Below are positions 1 through 8,790 of a stretch of DNA of 64,000 nt, in pieces. Source of the DNA: Ruminococcaceae bacterium UBA1417. GTDB lineage: Bacteria; Bacillota; Clostridia; Oscillospirales; Acutalibacteraceae. The notes under the pieces were generated by a model. It was not told the origin of the DNA. It saw only the letters and a program-made list of their open reading frames with translations, and did not search any database. The position numbers were made by a program, and so were the translations under genes. The DNA lies in the NCBI GenBank assembly GCA_002305575.1, contig DBPP01000024.1, forward strand, positions 8,053-72,052, given 5' to 3'. Each line of letters starts with the position of its first letter. Positions within the stretch are counted from its first letter, which is position 1.

Positions 1-1049
1 GCTCGCCCTCCGGCACCGTTGTCCCGCTCGTCGGCGACGGCGAGCGTGTGGCGGGCGACGCCGATATAGCCGCGGTGTTTAAAAACGACGACGACGCGGC
101 GAAATACATAGAGCTTCAAAGAATGAAAAAGGACCTCGCAAGGTACGATTCTCTTACGAGCCAGGCAACCTTTTCGGGGTTGAAGGTCGGAACGCTTGAG
201 GCGGACGTCAAGGCCGGCCTCTGCGACTTTCTCGGCTCCGTTTACGGAGGAGATATGGCGTCGGCTTTTGAGTGCGCCAACGATTTCCGCGACAAGGCGA
301 CTACGCTTGAGATAGTAACAAAGGGTACTTTAGACCTTACCGAAAGGCGTCAGGCTCTGGCGCAAAAAATTGCATCGCTTGAAGCGTCGCTTGGCGGTTT
401 TACAATGGTCGGCACGGGAAACAAGTCGGCGGGCTTCTACATGAGCGAAACCGACGGGTTTGAAAACACGCCCGGCTATGCCGAGGCATCAAAGCTCACT
501 CCCGCCATTGTGAACAATATGCAAAAAGCAAAGTCTACGGGCAAAACAACGGGGCTCGGCAAGCTTGTCTGCGGCTATCGCTGGTATATGGCGGCGGTGC
601 TGGACTCGAAAAAGGCGGCCGACATTGTGAAGGGCTCTGTTGTAACGATAAATCTTCCCGAATCCGACGTAAAAAGAATAACGGCAAAGGTTTATGCAAA
701 GAATGAGGATAAAAAGGGCAAAACGGCGGTAATTTTTGTCTGCAGCGATATCAATCCGCAGATTCTCCGCCTCCGCAGGGAAAAGGCGGAGCTTGTGATG
801 AAAGCCCACACGGGATTTGTAATCAACAGCGGCGAGATAAGGGTTATAGAGCGTGCCGACGGAACAAAGATAAACGGCGTTTACATTCTGAGGGGAAACA
901 TAGTCAGCTTCAGAAGAATTAACATGATTTACTCGGGGAACGGGTTTATTTTGTCCGGCAGCACGTCGCAGGGCGGCTATGTTAAGCTCTACGACGAAAT
1001 AATCACATCAGGGAGGAATCTTCGTGACGGAGCAGTCGTTTATGATTGA
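1..1049 (+). CDS. HlyD-like membrane-fusion/efflux adaptor protein, 5' end cut by window
   Basis: The open frame runs in from the left edge (codons from base 3), so the true start and N-terminal membrane anchor lie outside the window. The first visible residues, SGTVVPLVGDGERV, are typical of the biotinyl/lipoyl-like half-domain of HlyD-type adaptors. A charged helical stretch follows (about 30-125 residues in), then a beta-rich C-terminal part. Adaptors of this family sit in the membrane and link an inner-membrane transporter or envelope process to the outside. In Clostridia a gene of this kind often precedes yggS-sepF, and that is the arrangement here. The stop overlaps the next gene by 26 bp, which suggests one operon. 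Family assignment is from the N-terminal motif and context; its partner is unknown. Confidence 0.6.
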   Translation, partial: SPSGTVVPLVGDGERVAGDADIAAVFKNDDDAAKYIELQRMKKDLARYDSLTSQATFSGLKVGTLEADVKAGLCDFLGSVYGGDMASAFECANDFRDKATTLEIVTKGTLDLTERRQALAQKIASLEASLGGFTMVGTGNKSAGFYMSETDGFENTPGYAEASKLTPAIVNNMQKAKSTGKTTGLGKLVCGYRWYMAAVLDSKKAADIVKGSVVTINLPESDVKRITAKVYAKNEDKKGKTAVIFVCSDINPQILRLRREKAELVMKAHTGFVINSGEIRVIERADGTKINGVYILRGNIVSFRRINMIYSGNGFILSGSTSQGGYVKLYDEIITSGRNLRDGAVVYD

Positions 1050-1752
1050 GAAGCTGAATTCTGTTGAGGAGAACTTCAAAAGGATTAAAAACGAGGTGGG
1101 CGAGGCAGCCGTCAGAGCCGGCAGAAGCGCCGAAGAAATAAGACTGATGGCGGTTACAAAAACCGTCGAGCCGGTTTTCATAAACAGGGCGATAGCCTGC
1201 GGAGCCGACCTGATAGGCGAAAACAGGGTGCAGGAGTTTCTCTCTAAAAAAGACGGGCTTGACCTTGACCGCTGCGAGGCTCACCTTATCGGTCATTTAC
1301 AGACAAACAAGGTAAGGCAGATTGTGGGCGAGGTGTCGCTTATCCAGTCGGTCGACAGCGTTAAGCTCGCAAAGGAAATAGGCAGATGCTCGGTTAACAA
1401 AAACATCGTTTCCGACATTTTGCTTGAGGTAAACATCGGCGGCGAGGACAGCAAGTTCGGTTTTTTGCCCTCAGAGGTTTATGAAAAAGCATGCGAAATA
1501 TCCGAAACAGAGGGAATAAAAATATGCGGATTAATGACGGTACCACCTTTTGATGCCACAAAAGAACAAACAAGCACATTTTTTTCAAATATGAGGCAAC
1601 TGTTTATTGACATCGGAGAGAAAAAAATACATAATGTTAGTATGAGTGTATTGTCTATGGGTATGTCCGGCGACTACCGCGAGGCAATCGCGGCAGGTTC
1701 GACACTCGTCAGGGTCGGCACGGCAATATTCGGTTCAAGGCAGTATAATTGA
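1024..1752 (+). CDS. yggS: YggS/PLPBP family pyridoxal-phosphate-binding protein
   Basis: 242 residues, the usual length for the family. The PLP lysine lies in LMAVTKT near residue 46, and GENRVQE and LIGHLQTNK are further family signatures. These proteins bind PLP without known catalysis and help keep vitamin B6 and amino-acid pools balanced. The GTG start at 1024 is chosen because GGGAGG at 1011-1016 is well spaced; ATG at 1042 is the alternative. The position directly before sepF is classic for Gram-positives, where this gene is called ylmE. Confidence 0.93.
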   Translation: MTEQSFMIEKLNSVEENFKRIKNEVGEAAVRAGRSAEEIRLMAVTKTVEPVFINRAIACGADLIGENRVQEFLSKKDGLDLDRCEAHLIGHLQTNKVRQIVGEVSLIQSVDSVKLAKEIGRCSVNKNIVSDILLEVNIGGEDSKFGFLPSEVYEKACEISETEGIKICGLMTVPPFDATKEQTSTFFSNMRQLFIDIGEKKIHNVSMSVLSMGMSGDYREAIAAGSTLVRVGTAIFGSRQYN

Positions 1753-1837
1753 TATCGGGCTTTGTCCCGCGGTACAATTATTTATTCATAGATTTAATAA
1801 GAACCAGAAAACTTATTTGTTCGGGAGGAAATATCAG

Positions 1838-2341
1838 ATGAAGGTTTTTGACAAGCTTAAGGAAATAGCCAAGCTTACGGACGAGGATTACGCAGAGGGA
1901 ATGGACGATCAGGATTACGGATACACCGACGGATATCAGGACGACGGCAGGGATATATACAGCAGCAGCGAAACAGAGTATTCAAGCAGAAAGCACGCCG
2001 CGTCTTATCCCAGCTATCAGCCCGAAAGGCCGTCAAATCTTGTCGACATCAGCGCATCGTCGGCTCGCCCCAACGTGGTCTTTAAGCAAATCGAGCGTTT
2101 TGACGACGTGGCGTCGGTCGCCGACGAAATAAACGAAAAGCGAATAGTAATATTAAACCTTGAAACATGTCCGAACGACGTTACAAGGCGCGTGCTTGAT
2201 TTCCTGTACGGTGTTGCTTACGCCAACGCCGGCAAGATAAAAAGGGTTGCCGGCCGCGCGTATATTATAAATCCAAGCAATGTTCCTCTCACGGGCGAAC
2301 TGCTCGACGAAATCGAAAACTCCAATACGGGCGGATATTGA
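1838..2341 (+). CDS. sepF: Cell division protein SepF
   Basis: 167 residues. SepF binds FtsZ and the membrane and helps align FtsZ filaments at the septum. The N-terminal short helix (MKVFDKLKEIAKL) fits the membrane-binding amphipathic segment. A Tyr/Asp/Ser-rich linker follows to about residue 75, then the conserved C-terminal SepF domain with VVFKQIERFDD and RVLDFLYGVAYA. The ATG at 1838 is preceded by GGGAGGAA at 1823-1830; the frame is open further upstream but has no comparable start. It lies between yggS and divIVA, the standard order. Confidence 0.95.
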   Translation: MKVFDKLKEIAKLTDEDYAEGMDDQDYGYTDGYQDDGRDIYSSSETEYSSRKHAASYPSYQPERPSNLVDISASSARPNVVFKQIERFDDVASVADEINEKRIVILNLETCPNDVTRRVLDFLYGVAYANAGKIKRVAGRAYIINPSNVPLTGELLDEIENSNTGGY

Positions 2342-2370
2342 TTATAAAAGATGTGAGGAGATAGGATATT

Positions 2371-3843
2371 ATGCTTACACCCGTGCAAATCAAGTCATAC
2401 AGGTTCCAGTCCGCCGGCAGGGGACTTTATAAATCGGACGAGGTAGACCAGTTTTTTGAAAAGGTGTCGGCCTCCTACGAGCATATATTCAGGGAAAACA
2501 GCGAGCTTGTAAAGAGAGTCGGTCTTCTTGCCGACAAAATAGAGGAGTACCGCAGGGACGAGGAACTGATAAAAAAGACTCTGATTGTGGCGCAGAGAAA
2601 AGCCGACGAAATTGAAAACGAGGCGGCAGCCGCAAGCCGCAAGCGCATAGCCGACGCCGACAGGGAGGCGGAGGAAAAGCTTTCGGCGGCAAGGGCAAAG
2701 GCAGACGGGCTGCTGCGTTCCGCCGAGGCTTCGGCAAGCCAGCAGATAGCCGCCGCCACCGGCAAGGCGGAGCTTATAAAGATGAACGCCGAGGAAACGG
2801 CGGAGGCGAAGCTTGCGGAGGCGCAGACAAAGGTTGACGCCATGCTCGGCGGTCTTCAGAAGGAGGTCGCGCGTGAGCGCGAGGCGCTGAAAAGGATAAG
2901 ATACGAAAGCAAATTCTTCAGAAAAAAACTTACCGATTCATATAACGAGCAGCTTCAGAGAATAAGCCAGATTCTGAGCTTCATTGACGAGGAAGTCCCC
3001 GCGGACTATGAAATCGCCGCCGAGCCGGTTGAGCCGGAAGCGGAAAAGGCTGTTTTAAATGTTGCGGCAGCCGATACAACGCAGCAGAAGCAGGAAGAGC
3101 GAATCGAGGACAGGCTTCAGGCGGTGCTGAACGCGGAGCGCCCGACAACCGCGAATACGGAGCCGACAGAGCCTGAAACCGAAGCTCCCGAAACGGCCGA
3201 AGTGAGCGTTGAGGATATAATCGAGCCGGTTAAAGAGCCGGAGGTCCCGGCAGCCGAGGAAAAGCCGGTATTCGCACAAGCCGACGAGGAAAAGACAGAG
3301 GAGCCGAAGGAGCAGGCATCAACAGAAGCAAAAGAGGATTCCGAAGAAGACGCGGTGTTTGTCTACGGCGACGAAAAAACCGACGTAGAAAGTACCTCTT
3401 ACATAATGCAGACGCCTCAAAAAGCAAGGTCGGTAGACGAGCTTGCAAGCAAATACGGTAATGCGGAGGGCGATTTCGACGGCTTCAATAACGCTGCCGA
3501 GGAAACGGCGTCAGCCACCGAAGCCGAAGACGATACGGCTGACGACAACGACGACGAGGGCTTCAGAATAAGCCTTGAACAGTTTGTGGCGGAGGAAGAC
3601 GAGGAAGAATCAAAGGCCACGGCGGAAACGGTGGAAAGCAGGCTGCGCAGGTCGTTCTTCGGCCGCCGCGACAACGATGACGACGATGACGACGACGATG
3701 ATGACGAATACGACGAAGATGATGACGACGATGACGACGAATATGATGATGACGAATACGACGATGATGATGAAGATGACGACGAAGATGACGACGAAGA
3801 TGACGAGCGTCCGCGTCGTTTCAAGGGCTTCTTCAAAAAATAA
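2371..3843 (+). CDS. divIVA: DivIVA-family division/polarity protein with long poly-acidic tail
   Basis: 490 residues. The N-terminus (MLTPVQIKSYRF, then YKSDEVDQFFEKV) is the DivIVA membrane-curvature-binding domain. A long coiled coil follows to about residue 210, rich in Ala/Glu/Lys heptads. Residues about 215-410 form a disordered Glu/Pro/Ala region. From about residue 430 there is an almost pure Asp/Glu tract broken by Tyr, and the chain ends with the basic, aromatic peptide RPRRFKGFFKK. Typical DivIVA proteins are 150-250 residues, so this one carries a large extension. DivIVA recruits partners to the septum and poles. The ATG has a GTGAGGAG site at 2352-2359. It is cotranscribed with sepF. 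Confidence 0.88.
   Translation: MLTPVQIKSYRFQSAGRGLYKSDEVDQFFEKVSASYEHIFRENSELVKRVGLLADKIEEYRRDEELIKKTLIVAQRKADEIENEAAAASRKRIADADREAEEKLSAARAKADGLLRSAEASASQQIAAATGKAELIKMNAEETAEAKLAEAQTKVDAMLGGLQKEVAREREALKRIRYESKFFRKKLTDSYNEQLQRISQILSFIDEEVPADYEIAAEPVEPEAEKAVLNVAAADTTQQKQEERIEDRLQAVLNAERPTTANTEPTEPETEAPETAEVSVEDIIEPVKEPEVPAAEEKPVFAQADEEKTEEPKEQASTEAKEDSEEDAVFVYGDEKTDVESTSYIMQTPQKARSVDELASKYGNAEGDFDGFNNAAEETASATEAEDDTADDNDDEGFRISLEQFVAEEDEEESKATAETVESRLRRSFFGRRDNDDDDDDDDDDEYDEDDDDDDDEYDDDEYDDDDEDDDEDDDEDDERPRRFKGFFKK
3675..3804 (+). repeat. GAY/GAC-rich low-complexity tract coding the acidic tail of DivIVA
   Basis: About 130 bases made almost only of GAC, GAT and GAA codons with scattered TAC/TAT. 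They encode the Asp-rich tail. Imperfect trinucleotide repetition of this kind is prone to slippage, so length may vary between strains. Confidence 0.8.
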
Positions 3844-3867
3844 AAAGCGGTTTTCCGGGGTGAGATA

Positions 3868-4350
3868 ATGCGAAGAGCTTTAGCGTTCACGGTCATTGCG
3901 GCGCTTGTCGCGGCGGACCGTCTGATAAAGGCGGCGGCCGAGTCGGCGCTTCGGGGCCTGAACGATTACCCGAAGCTCGACGGATTTATCGCCCTGCGCT
4001 ATATAAAAAACACCGGCGCCGCGTTCGGCATATTCAGCGGAAAAACAAAGATTCTCGCTTTGTGTACAGGCATTGTGCTGCTCGCCGGCTTTGTTTTGCT
4101 GATGTCGGGCAGAATAAAAAGCAACCTGCTTTTCGCCGCGGCGGTGCTTATAGTTTCGGGAGGCCTCGGCAACCTTTACGACAGGGTCTTTATAGGTTAT
4201 GTTGTCGATTATATAGAGCTGCTTTTTGTAAGCTTTGCGGTGTTTAATTTTGCCGACTGCCTTATAACAGCCGGCGCGGCGCTTATAATCATTTATATCA
4301 TAGCCGACACTGTCCGCGAGGCAAAGGGAAAAAGGAGTCGTCGGGCTTGA
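3868..4350 (+). CDS. lspA: Lipoprotein signal peptidase (signal peptidase II)
   Basis: 160 residues with four predicted membrane helices. LspA is the aspartyl protease that cuts the signal peptide of diacylglyceryl-modified prolipoproteins in the membrane. Both family boxes are visible: NTGAAFGIF near residue 50, GGLGNLYDRV near residue 104 with one catalytic Asp, and FAVFNFADC near residue 125 with the other. It follows divIVA by 24 bp, and its stop overlaps the start of the pseudouridine synthase gene, the usual lspA-rluD pairing. Confidence 0.96.
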   Translation: MRRALAFTVIAALVAADRLIKAAAESALRGLNDYPKLDGFIALRYIKNTGAAFGIFSGKTKILALCTGIVLLAGFVLLMSGRIKSNLLFAAAVLIVSGGLGNLYDRVFIGYVVDYIELLFVSFAVFNFADCLITAGAALIIIYIIADTVREAKGKRSRRA

Positions 4351-5264
4351 TACGCTTTACCGTTACAGATGAACAGGCGGGCATGCGGCTCGACAAAATG
4401 ATGGCGGCGGAATATCCCGACGCTTCGCGCTCCTTCGTTCAGAGGATGATAGAGGAGGGCGGCGTCACGGTAAACGGACGCGTCCCGTCAAAGAGCGAAA
4501 AGCTTAAAGCAGGCGACGAAATTCTTATTACTCCCTTTGAGGTAAAAGAGCTTTCGGCGGAGCCTCAGAATATACCGCTCGACATCCGCTACGAGGATGA
4601 CGACCTGCTTGTCGTTAACAAGCCGAGAGGCATGGTGGTTCATCCCGCGGCAGGCAATTACAGCGGCACGCTTGTAAACGCGCTTCTCAGCTACTGCAAA
4701 AACAGCCTTTCCGGCATAAACGGCGTCATAAGACCGGGCATAGTCCACAGGATAGACAAGGACACAAGCGGACTTTTAATAGTCGCGAAAAACGACTTTG
4801 CGCACTGCTCGCTTGCGAAGCAGATAAAGGAGCACAGCTTTAAGCGTGAGTATTCGGCTGTTGTCCACGGAAGGCTTAAGGAGCCCGCGGGCACAATAAA
4901 CGCGCCCATCGGCAGAAGCGAGCGCGACAGGAAAAAAATGTGCGTAACATACAAAAACTCGCGCGAGGCAACAACACATTTCGAGGTTATATACGAGTAT
5001 GAAAAGTTCAGCCTTGTCAGACTGCGGCTCGAAACAGGCAGAACGCATCAAATAAGGGTGCATATGGCATATATCGGTCATCCAGTGGCGGGCGACACGG
5101 TTTACGGGCCGAAAAACGGCGTCAGGCTCGGCGGTCAGTGCCTTCACGCAGGCTTAATCGGCTTTTGTCACCCGCGCGACGGCAGATACATCGAAATAGT
5201 GTCCGAGCTGCCCGATTACTTTGAAAGCTTTCTCGGCAGTCTCACGCGTCCGTTATCGCAATAG
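4347..5264 (+). CDS. rluD: RluA/RluD-family 23S rRNA pseudouridine synthase
   Basis: 305 residues. An S4 RNA-binding domain is at the N-terminus (MRLDKMMAAEYP to VTVNG). The catalytic domain has the signature HRIDKDTSGLL near residue 137, whose first Asp is the nucleophile. The enzyme isomerises uridine in rRNA; the precise target cannot be told from sequence, and RluD is the closest usual label. The TTG start at 4347 overlaps the lspA stop by 4 bp, with AAAGGAG at 4331-4337, which implies translational coupling. Confidence 0.92.
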   Translation: MIRFTVTDEQAGMRLDKMMAAEYPDASRSFVQRMIEEGGVTVNGRVPSKSEKLKAGDEILITPFEVKELSAEPQNIPLDIRYEDDDLLVVNKPRGMVVHPAAGNYSGTLVNALLSYCKNSLSGINGVIRPGIVHRIDKDTSGLLIVAKNDFAHCSLAKQIKEHSFKREYSAVVHGRLKEPAGTINAPIGRSERDRKKMCVTYKNSREATTHFEVIYEYEKFSLVRLRLETGRTHQIRVHMAYIGHPVAGDTVYGPKNGVRLGGQCLHAGLIGFCHPRDGRYIEIVSELPDYFESFLGSLTRPLSQ

Positions 5265-5279
5265 AAAAGAGGGGTCGTT

Positions 5280-5762
5280 ATGGGAAAAAGCAATAAGATT
5301 CTCACAATACTGATAGTTGCGATTTCTGTCGTCTCGGTGCTTTTTGCAACTACCATCGGAATTCATTATCTGCTCGGAAACCCGCTTGAGGTTGTGATTC
5401 CGGCAGACATGAACGCCTTTACCGTAGTAAACGGCGGCGATTTTTCAAACCGCGAGTTTGCCAGCTTAATAAGGGGAATGAAGCGGCAGAATCTGAATTA
5501 TATGCAGGTTGCCGACTACTGCTACTGCGCGCGCGGCGAGCACACATACGATTACCTCAACGAAATGATGTCCGAAAACGGCTACGAGTACATAGGCCGC
5601 AACAGCAGCGACAAGAACATGCGTTGCTTTTACAAGGCGGGAGTTAAAAGCATAAGATGGGTGCGCGTAGAGTACGACATACACGGCGTCTGGGCGACGT
5701 GGAATCTGGGCGACCTTGAAAAATACGATCTGGCAAAGGACGGGTACAAAACAATGGACTAA
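5280..5762 (+). CDS. Small membrane-anchored protein of unknown function
   Basis: 160 residues. One hydrophobic helix (about residues 7-32) is followed by a soluble, probably extracytoplasmic domain containing several Tyr and Cys residues (DYCYCARGEHTYDYL). No cleavage motif is obvious, so it is probably a signal anchor. I do not recognise the family. It follows rluD by 15 bp and may be the last gene of that operon, ahead of the transketolase genes. Confidence 0.6.
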   Translation: MGKSNKILTILIVAISVVSVLFATTIGIHYLLGNPLEVVIPADMNAFTVVNGGDFSNREFASLIRGMKRQNLNYMQVADYCYCARGEHTYDYLNEMMSENGYEYIGRNSSDKNMRCFYKAGVKSIRWVRVEYDIHGVWATWNLGDLEKYDLAKDGYKTMD

Positions 5763-5801
5763 ATCCCGTTTTACATTGTATATATTTTGGAGGTGGCTGT
5801 A

Positions 5802-6644
5802 TTGGATGCAGCGGCAAAAAAGCAGCTAAAAATAACTGCATGTAAAGTAAGAATGGGCATAATAGAAAGCGTATATAACGCCAAGTCCGGTCATCCGGGA
5901 GGCTCGCTATCGGCGGCCGATATCATAACCTATCTCTACTTCGCGAAGATGAATATCGATCCGTCAAAGCCACAGTGGGAGGACCGTGACCGATTTGTCC
6001 TCTCAAAGGGTCATATCTCGCCCTGCCTTTACTCGGTGCTCGCACACAGGGGCTTTTTCCCGGTCGACGAGCTTAAGACCTTCCGCAAGGTCGAGTCAAG
6101 GCTTCAGGGTCATCCGAGCATGAGGTACACGCCGGGCGTCGACATGAGCTCGGGCTCGCTCGGTCAGGGCATTTCAACCGCCGTCGGTATGGCTCTCGGC
6201 GCGAAGCTCGGCGGCAAAAAACTTCGTGTTTATTCTGTTCTCGGCGACGGAGAAATACAGGAGGGTCAGGTCTGGGAGGCTGCCATGTACGCCGCCGCAA
6301 AGGGGCTTGACAATCTTGTCGCCGTTGTAGACAACAACAATCTTCAGATAGACGGCTCAATAGCGGAGGTCAACTCGCCATATCCTATTCCCGAAAAGTT
6401 CAAGGCGTTCGGCTGGAACGTCATTGAAATCTGCGCCCACAGCTTCGACGAAATCGAGGCTGCCTTCAACGCCGCGGAGGAGTTCAAGGGAAAGCCGACG
6501 GCTATTATCGCTCAAAGCATAAAGGGCAAGGGCGTTTCCTTCATGGAAAATCAGTACTCGTGGCACGGCACGGCGCCGAACGCCGAGCAGTACGAGCAGG
6601 CAATGAGCGAGCTTAAAGCAGCTCTTGCGGAATTGGAGGGTTGA
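5802..6644 (+). CDS. Transketolase, N-terminal (TPP-binding) subunit
   Basis: 280 residues. This is the first half of a split transketolase, which moves two-carbon units between sugar phosphates in the non-oxidative pentose phosphate pathway. SGHPGGSLSAADI near the start and the thiamine diphosphate motif GDGEIQEGQVWEA followed by DNNN are clear. The TTG at 5802 is chosen because GGAGGT at 5789-5794 lies just before it; the earlier in-frame TTG at 5787 would overlap that site. The stop overlaps the region just before the C-terminal subunit, so the two are coupled. Confidence 0.94.
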   Translation: MDAAAKKQLKITACKVRMGIIESVYNAKSGHPGGSLSAADIITYLYFAKMNIDPSKPQWEDRDRFVLSKGHISPCLYSVLAHRGFFPVDELKTFRKVESRLQGHPSMRYTPGVDMSSGSLGQGISTAVGMALGAKLGGKKLRVYSVLGDGEIQEGQVWEAAMYAAAKGLDNLVAVVDNNNLQIDGSIAEVNSPYPIPEKFKAFGWNVIEICAHSFDEIEAAFNAAEEFKGKPTAIIAQSIKGKGVSFMENQYSWHGTAPNAEQYEQAMSELKAALAELEG

Positions 6645-6646
6645 TT

Positions 6647-7594
6647 ATGGCAGATACTACTTTAAAGATAGCAACGCGCGACAGCTACGGCAAGGCACTT
6701 GTCGAGCTTGGCGCGAAAAACGATAAAATAGTCGTTCTCGACGCCGACCTTGCGGCGGCCACTAAAACAGGGGCGTTCAAAAAGGCTTACCCCGACAGGT
6801 TTTTTGACACGGGCATAGCCGAGGCTAATATGATGTGCATAGCGGGCGGTCTTTCAACAATGGGCTACACCGTTTTCGCAAGTACTTTCGCCATGTTCGC
6901 GGCAGGCAGGGCGTTCGAGCAGGTAAGAAACACAATAGGCTATCCGCATCTTAACGTAAAAATCGGCGCCACTCACGCGGGCATATCCGTCGGCGAGGAC
7001 GGGGCGAGCCACCAGTGCTGCGAGGACATTGCGCTGATGAGAACTATCCCCGGCATGGTCGTCATTAATCCGGCCGACGATGTCGAGGCGAGAGCGGCGG
7101 TTTATGCCGCTGCCGGATACGAGGGCCCCGTTTATCTGCGCTTCGGCAGGCTTGCAACGCCCGTGCTGTTCGATGACGGCTACAGCTTTGAAATAGGCAA
7201 GGGCGTCATGCTCTGCGAGGGCACCGACGTTACTATAGTCGCGACAGGTCTTATGGTGGGCGAGGCGGTAGCCGCGCGCGAGCTGTTGGCGAACGATGGC
7301 ATTTCCGCGGCCGTAGTCAACATGGCTACCATAAAGCCGCTTGACAGGGACATAATAGTGAGCGCCGCCGAAAAAACAGGAGCCATTGTCACCGCTGAGG
7401 AGCACAGCATAATAGGCGGTCTCGGAGCGACCGTAGCCGAAACAGTGTGCGAAACGAAGCCCGTTCCCGTTGTCCGCGTAGGAGTCGAGGATACCTTCGG
7501 GCGTTCCGGCCCCGCCGTCGAGCTTCTTCACCTGTTCGGGCTTGACGCCGCGAATATCGCGGAAAAAGCAAAGAAAGCCGTTTCGATGAAATAA
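6647..7594 (+). CDS. Transketolase, C-terminal (pyrimidine-binding) subunit
   Basis: 315 residues with the Transket_pyr domain (IAEANMMCIAGGLS, where the catalytic Glu binds the TPP pyrimidine) followed by the transketolase C-terminal domain (VTAEEHSIIGGLG). It completes the split enzyme begun by the preceding gene. The ATG at 6647 has GGAGGG at 6635-6640, and the preceding stop lies inside this spacing. The split form is common in Clostridia and archaea. Confidence 0.94.
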   Translation: MADTTLKIATRDSYGKALVELGAKNDKIVVLDADLAAATKTGAFKKAYPDRFFDTGIAEANMMCIAGGLSTMGYTVFASTFAMFAAGRAFEQVRNTIGYPHLNVKIGATHAGISVGEDGASHQCCEDIALMRTIPGMVVINPADDVEARAAVYAAAGYEGPVYLRFGRLATPVLFDDGYSFEIGKGVMLCEGTDVTIVATGLMVGEAVAARELLANDGISAAVVNMATIKPLDRDIIVSAAEKTGAIVTAEEHSIIGGLGATVAETVCETKPVPVVRVGVEDTFGRSGPAVELLHLFGLDAANIAEKAKKAVSMK

Positions 7595-7646
7595 TCACAA
7601 AACGTACGGTAATTGTATGCCGTCGGCAATAATGAGGACAATAATT

Positions 7647-8780
7647 ATGAGCGACGAAAGAAAAGATATACGTTTCAAAAAGGCGTTTATAGGCGGCTTC
7701 AAACGTCAGAGCGTTGCGGGCTATATAGAGGAGCTTCAGAAGGAGCTTTTTGAAAGCCGCGCGGCGGAGGCAAAGGCCGTCAGGGACTTTGAGGAATACC
7801 GCGTCAGGGAAAGCGTAGAGAAGCAAAATGCGGCGCTCGACTCCAACGAGAATCAAAGGCTGCGTATGGAGCTTGAGGAGGCAAAAACAAAGCTTGCCGC
7901 GCTCGAGAACAGCGGCAGTCCCGCCGAAGCCGACGCGTCTGAAATTGAAGCAGAGCTTATGCGTGAGCGCGGCATTTCCGAGTCGCTCCGTCTGAATGTC
8001 GCGGAGCTTAAAAAGCAGCTCAGCGAGGAGTATTCGGCAAACGAACTGCTTGCCGCCGGGTTAAACGAAAAAAACAGCGAAATAGCCGCGTTAAACGAAA
8101 GGCTGTCAGCCGTAGGGGATATCGGGAGCGACGCCATTGACGCCGAAGGAATAAAAGCGGAGGCGGCGGCGGAGCTTGAAAATGTCCGCGATGAAGCCGC
8201 TGTCCAAATAGAAAAGGCAAACGCCGAAGCCGCAGTTCTCAGAGCGGAGCTTGAAAATGTCCGCAATGAAGCCGCTGCCCAAACAGAAAAGGCAAACGCC
8301 GAAGCCGCGGTTCTCAGAGTAGAGCTTGAAAATGCCGAAAGGCAGTTAGAAGAAGCGCGCGAATCCGCAGAGGCTTTTTCCGCCGCGGTATCGGAACAGG
8401 AAAGCAATGAAGCTGCCGACACGGAAGAAATCGTAGTTGAGGACGCGGTCGGGCAGGCTGAGACTGTAACGGCGGAAGAATCGGAAGCTCCCGAAACTGC
8501 GCCCGCAGACGCGATACCTCAGGAAGCGCCGGCTGAAGAACAAAACGGGGCTGAGGAACAGGCAATTCCTCAGGAGGTAACCCCGGAAACGGCGCGCGAA
8601 AAAGAGGAGCAGGAGACAAGAGCGGTCGAAGCGGATAAGGCGGGCGAAAATACAGACCTTCCGGAAGAAGCCAAAAAGTCGCCGCCGGCAGCTCCCACCG
8701 TATATGACAGGGATAAAATCGCCGGTATAATAGCAAAATATACAAGTATCCGCAACAAGTCGGATAACAATCATCAATAA
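7647..8780 (+). CDS. Coiled-coil protein with DivIVA-like N-terminus
   Basis: 377 residues. The first 40 residues (FKKAFIGGFKRQSVAGYIEEL) resemble the FxxxxRGYxxxQVDxYI pattern of DivIVA-like domains, but the match is loose. Residues about 40-255 are a long coiled coil containing two near-identical 25-residue repeats. The rest to about residue 350 is a disordered Glu/Ala/Pro region, and the end (YDRDKIAGIIAKYTSI) may be a short helix. A scaffolding role is an inference only. The ATG at 7647 is preceded by GAGG at 7633-7636; two earlier in-frame ATGs at 7617 and 7632 are less well supported. Confidence 0.65.
   Translation: MSDERKDIRFKKAFIGGFKRQSVAGYIEELQKELFESRAAEAKAVRDFEEYRVRESVEKQNAALDSNENQRLRMELEEAKTKLAALENSGSPAEADASEIEAELMRERGISESLRLNVAELKKQLSEEYSANELLAAGLNEKNSEIAALNERLSAVGDIGSDAIDAEGIKAEAAAELENVRDEAAVQIEKANAEAAVLRAELENVRNEAAAQTEKANAEAAVLRVELENAERQLEEARESAEAFSAAVSEQESNEAADTEEIVVEDAVGQAETVTAEESEAPETAPADAIPQEAPAEEQNGAEEQAIPQEVTPETAREKEEQETRAVEADKAGENTDLPEEAKKSPPAAPTVYDRDKIAGIIAKYTSIRNKSDNNHQ
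8172..8321 (+). repeat. Two tandem 75-bp coding repeats
   Basis: Units 8172-8246 and 8247-8321 begin GAGCTTGAAAATGTCCGC and are nearly identical. A third, degenerate copy begins at 8322. Each unit encodes 25 residues of coiled coil. The period keeps frame, so repeat number can change without breaking the gene. Confidence 0.9.
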
Positions 8781-8790
8781 GGACGTTTAT

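Noticed and set aside
3417..3896. Minus-strand frame encoding poly-serine
   Set aside because: It is the complement of the GAC/GAT tract in divIVA.
8172..8321. Tandem repeats considered as a CRISPR-like array
   Set aside because: Repeats are adjacent, in frame and without spacers.
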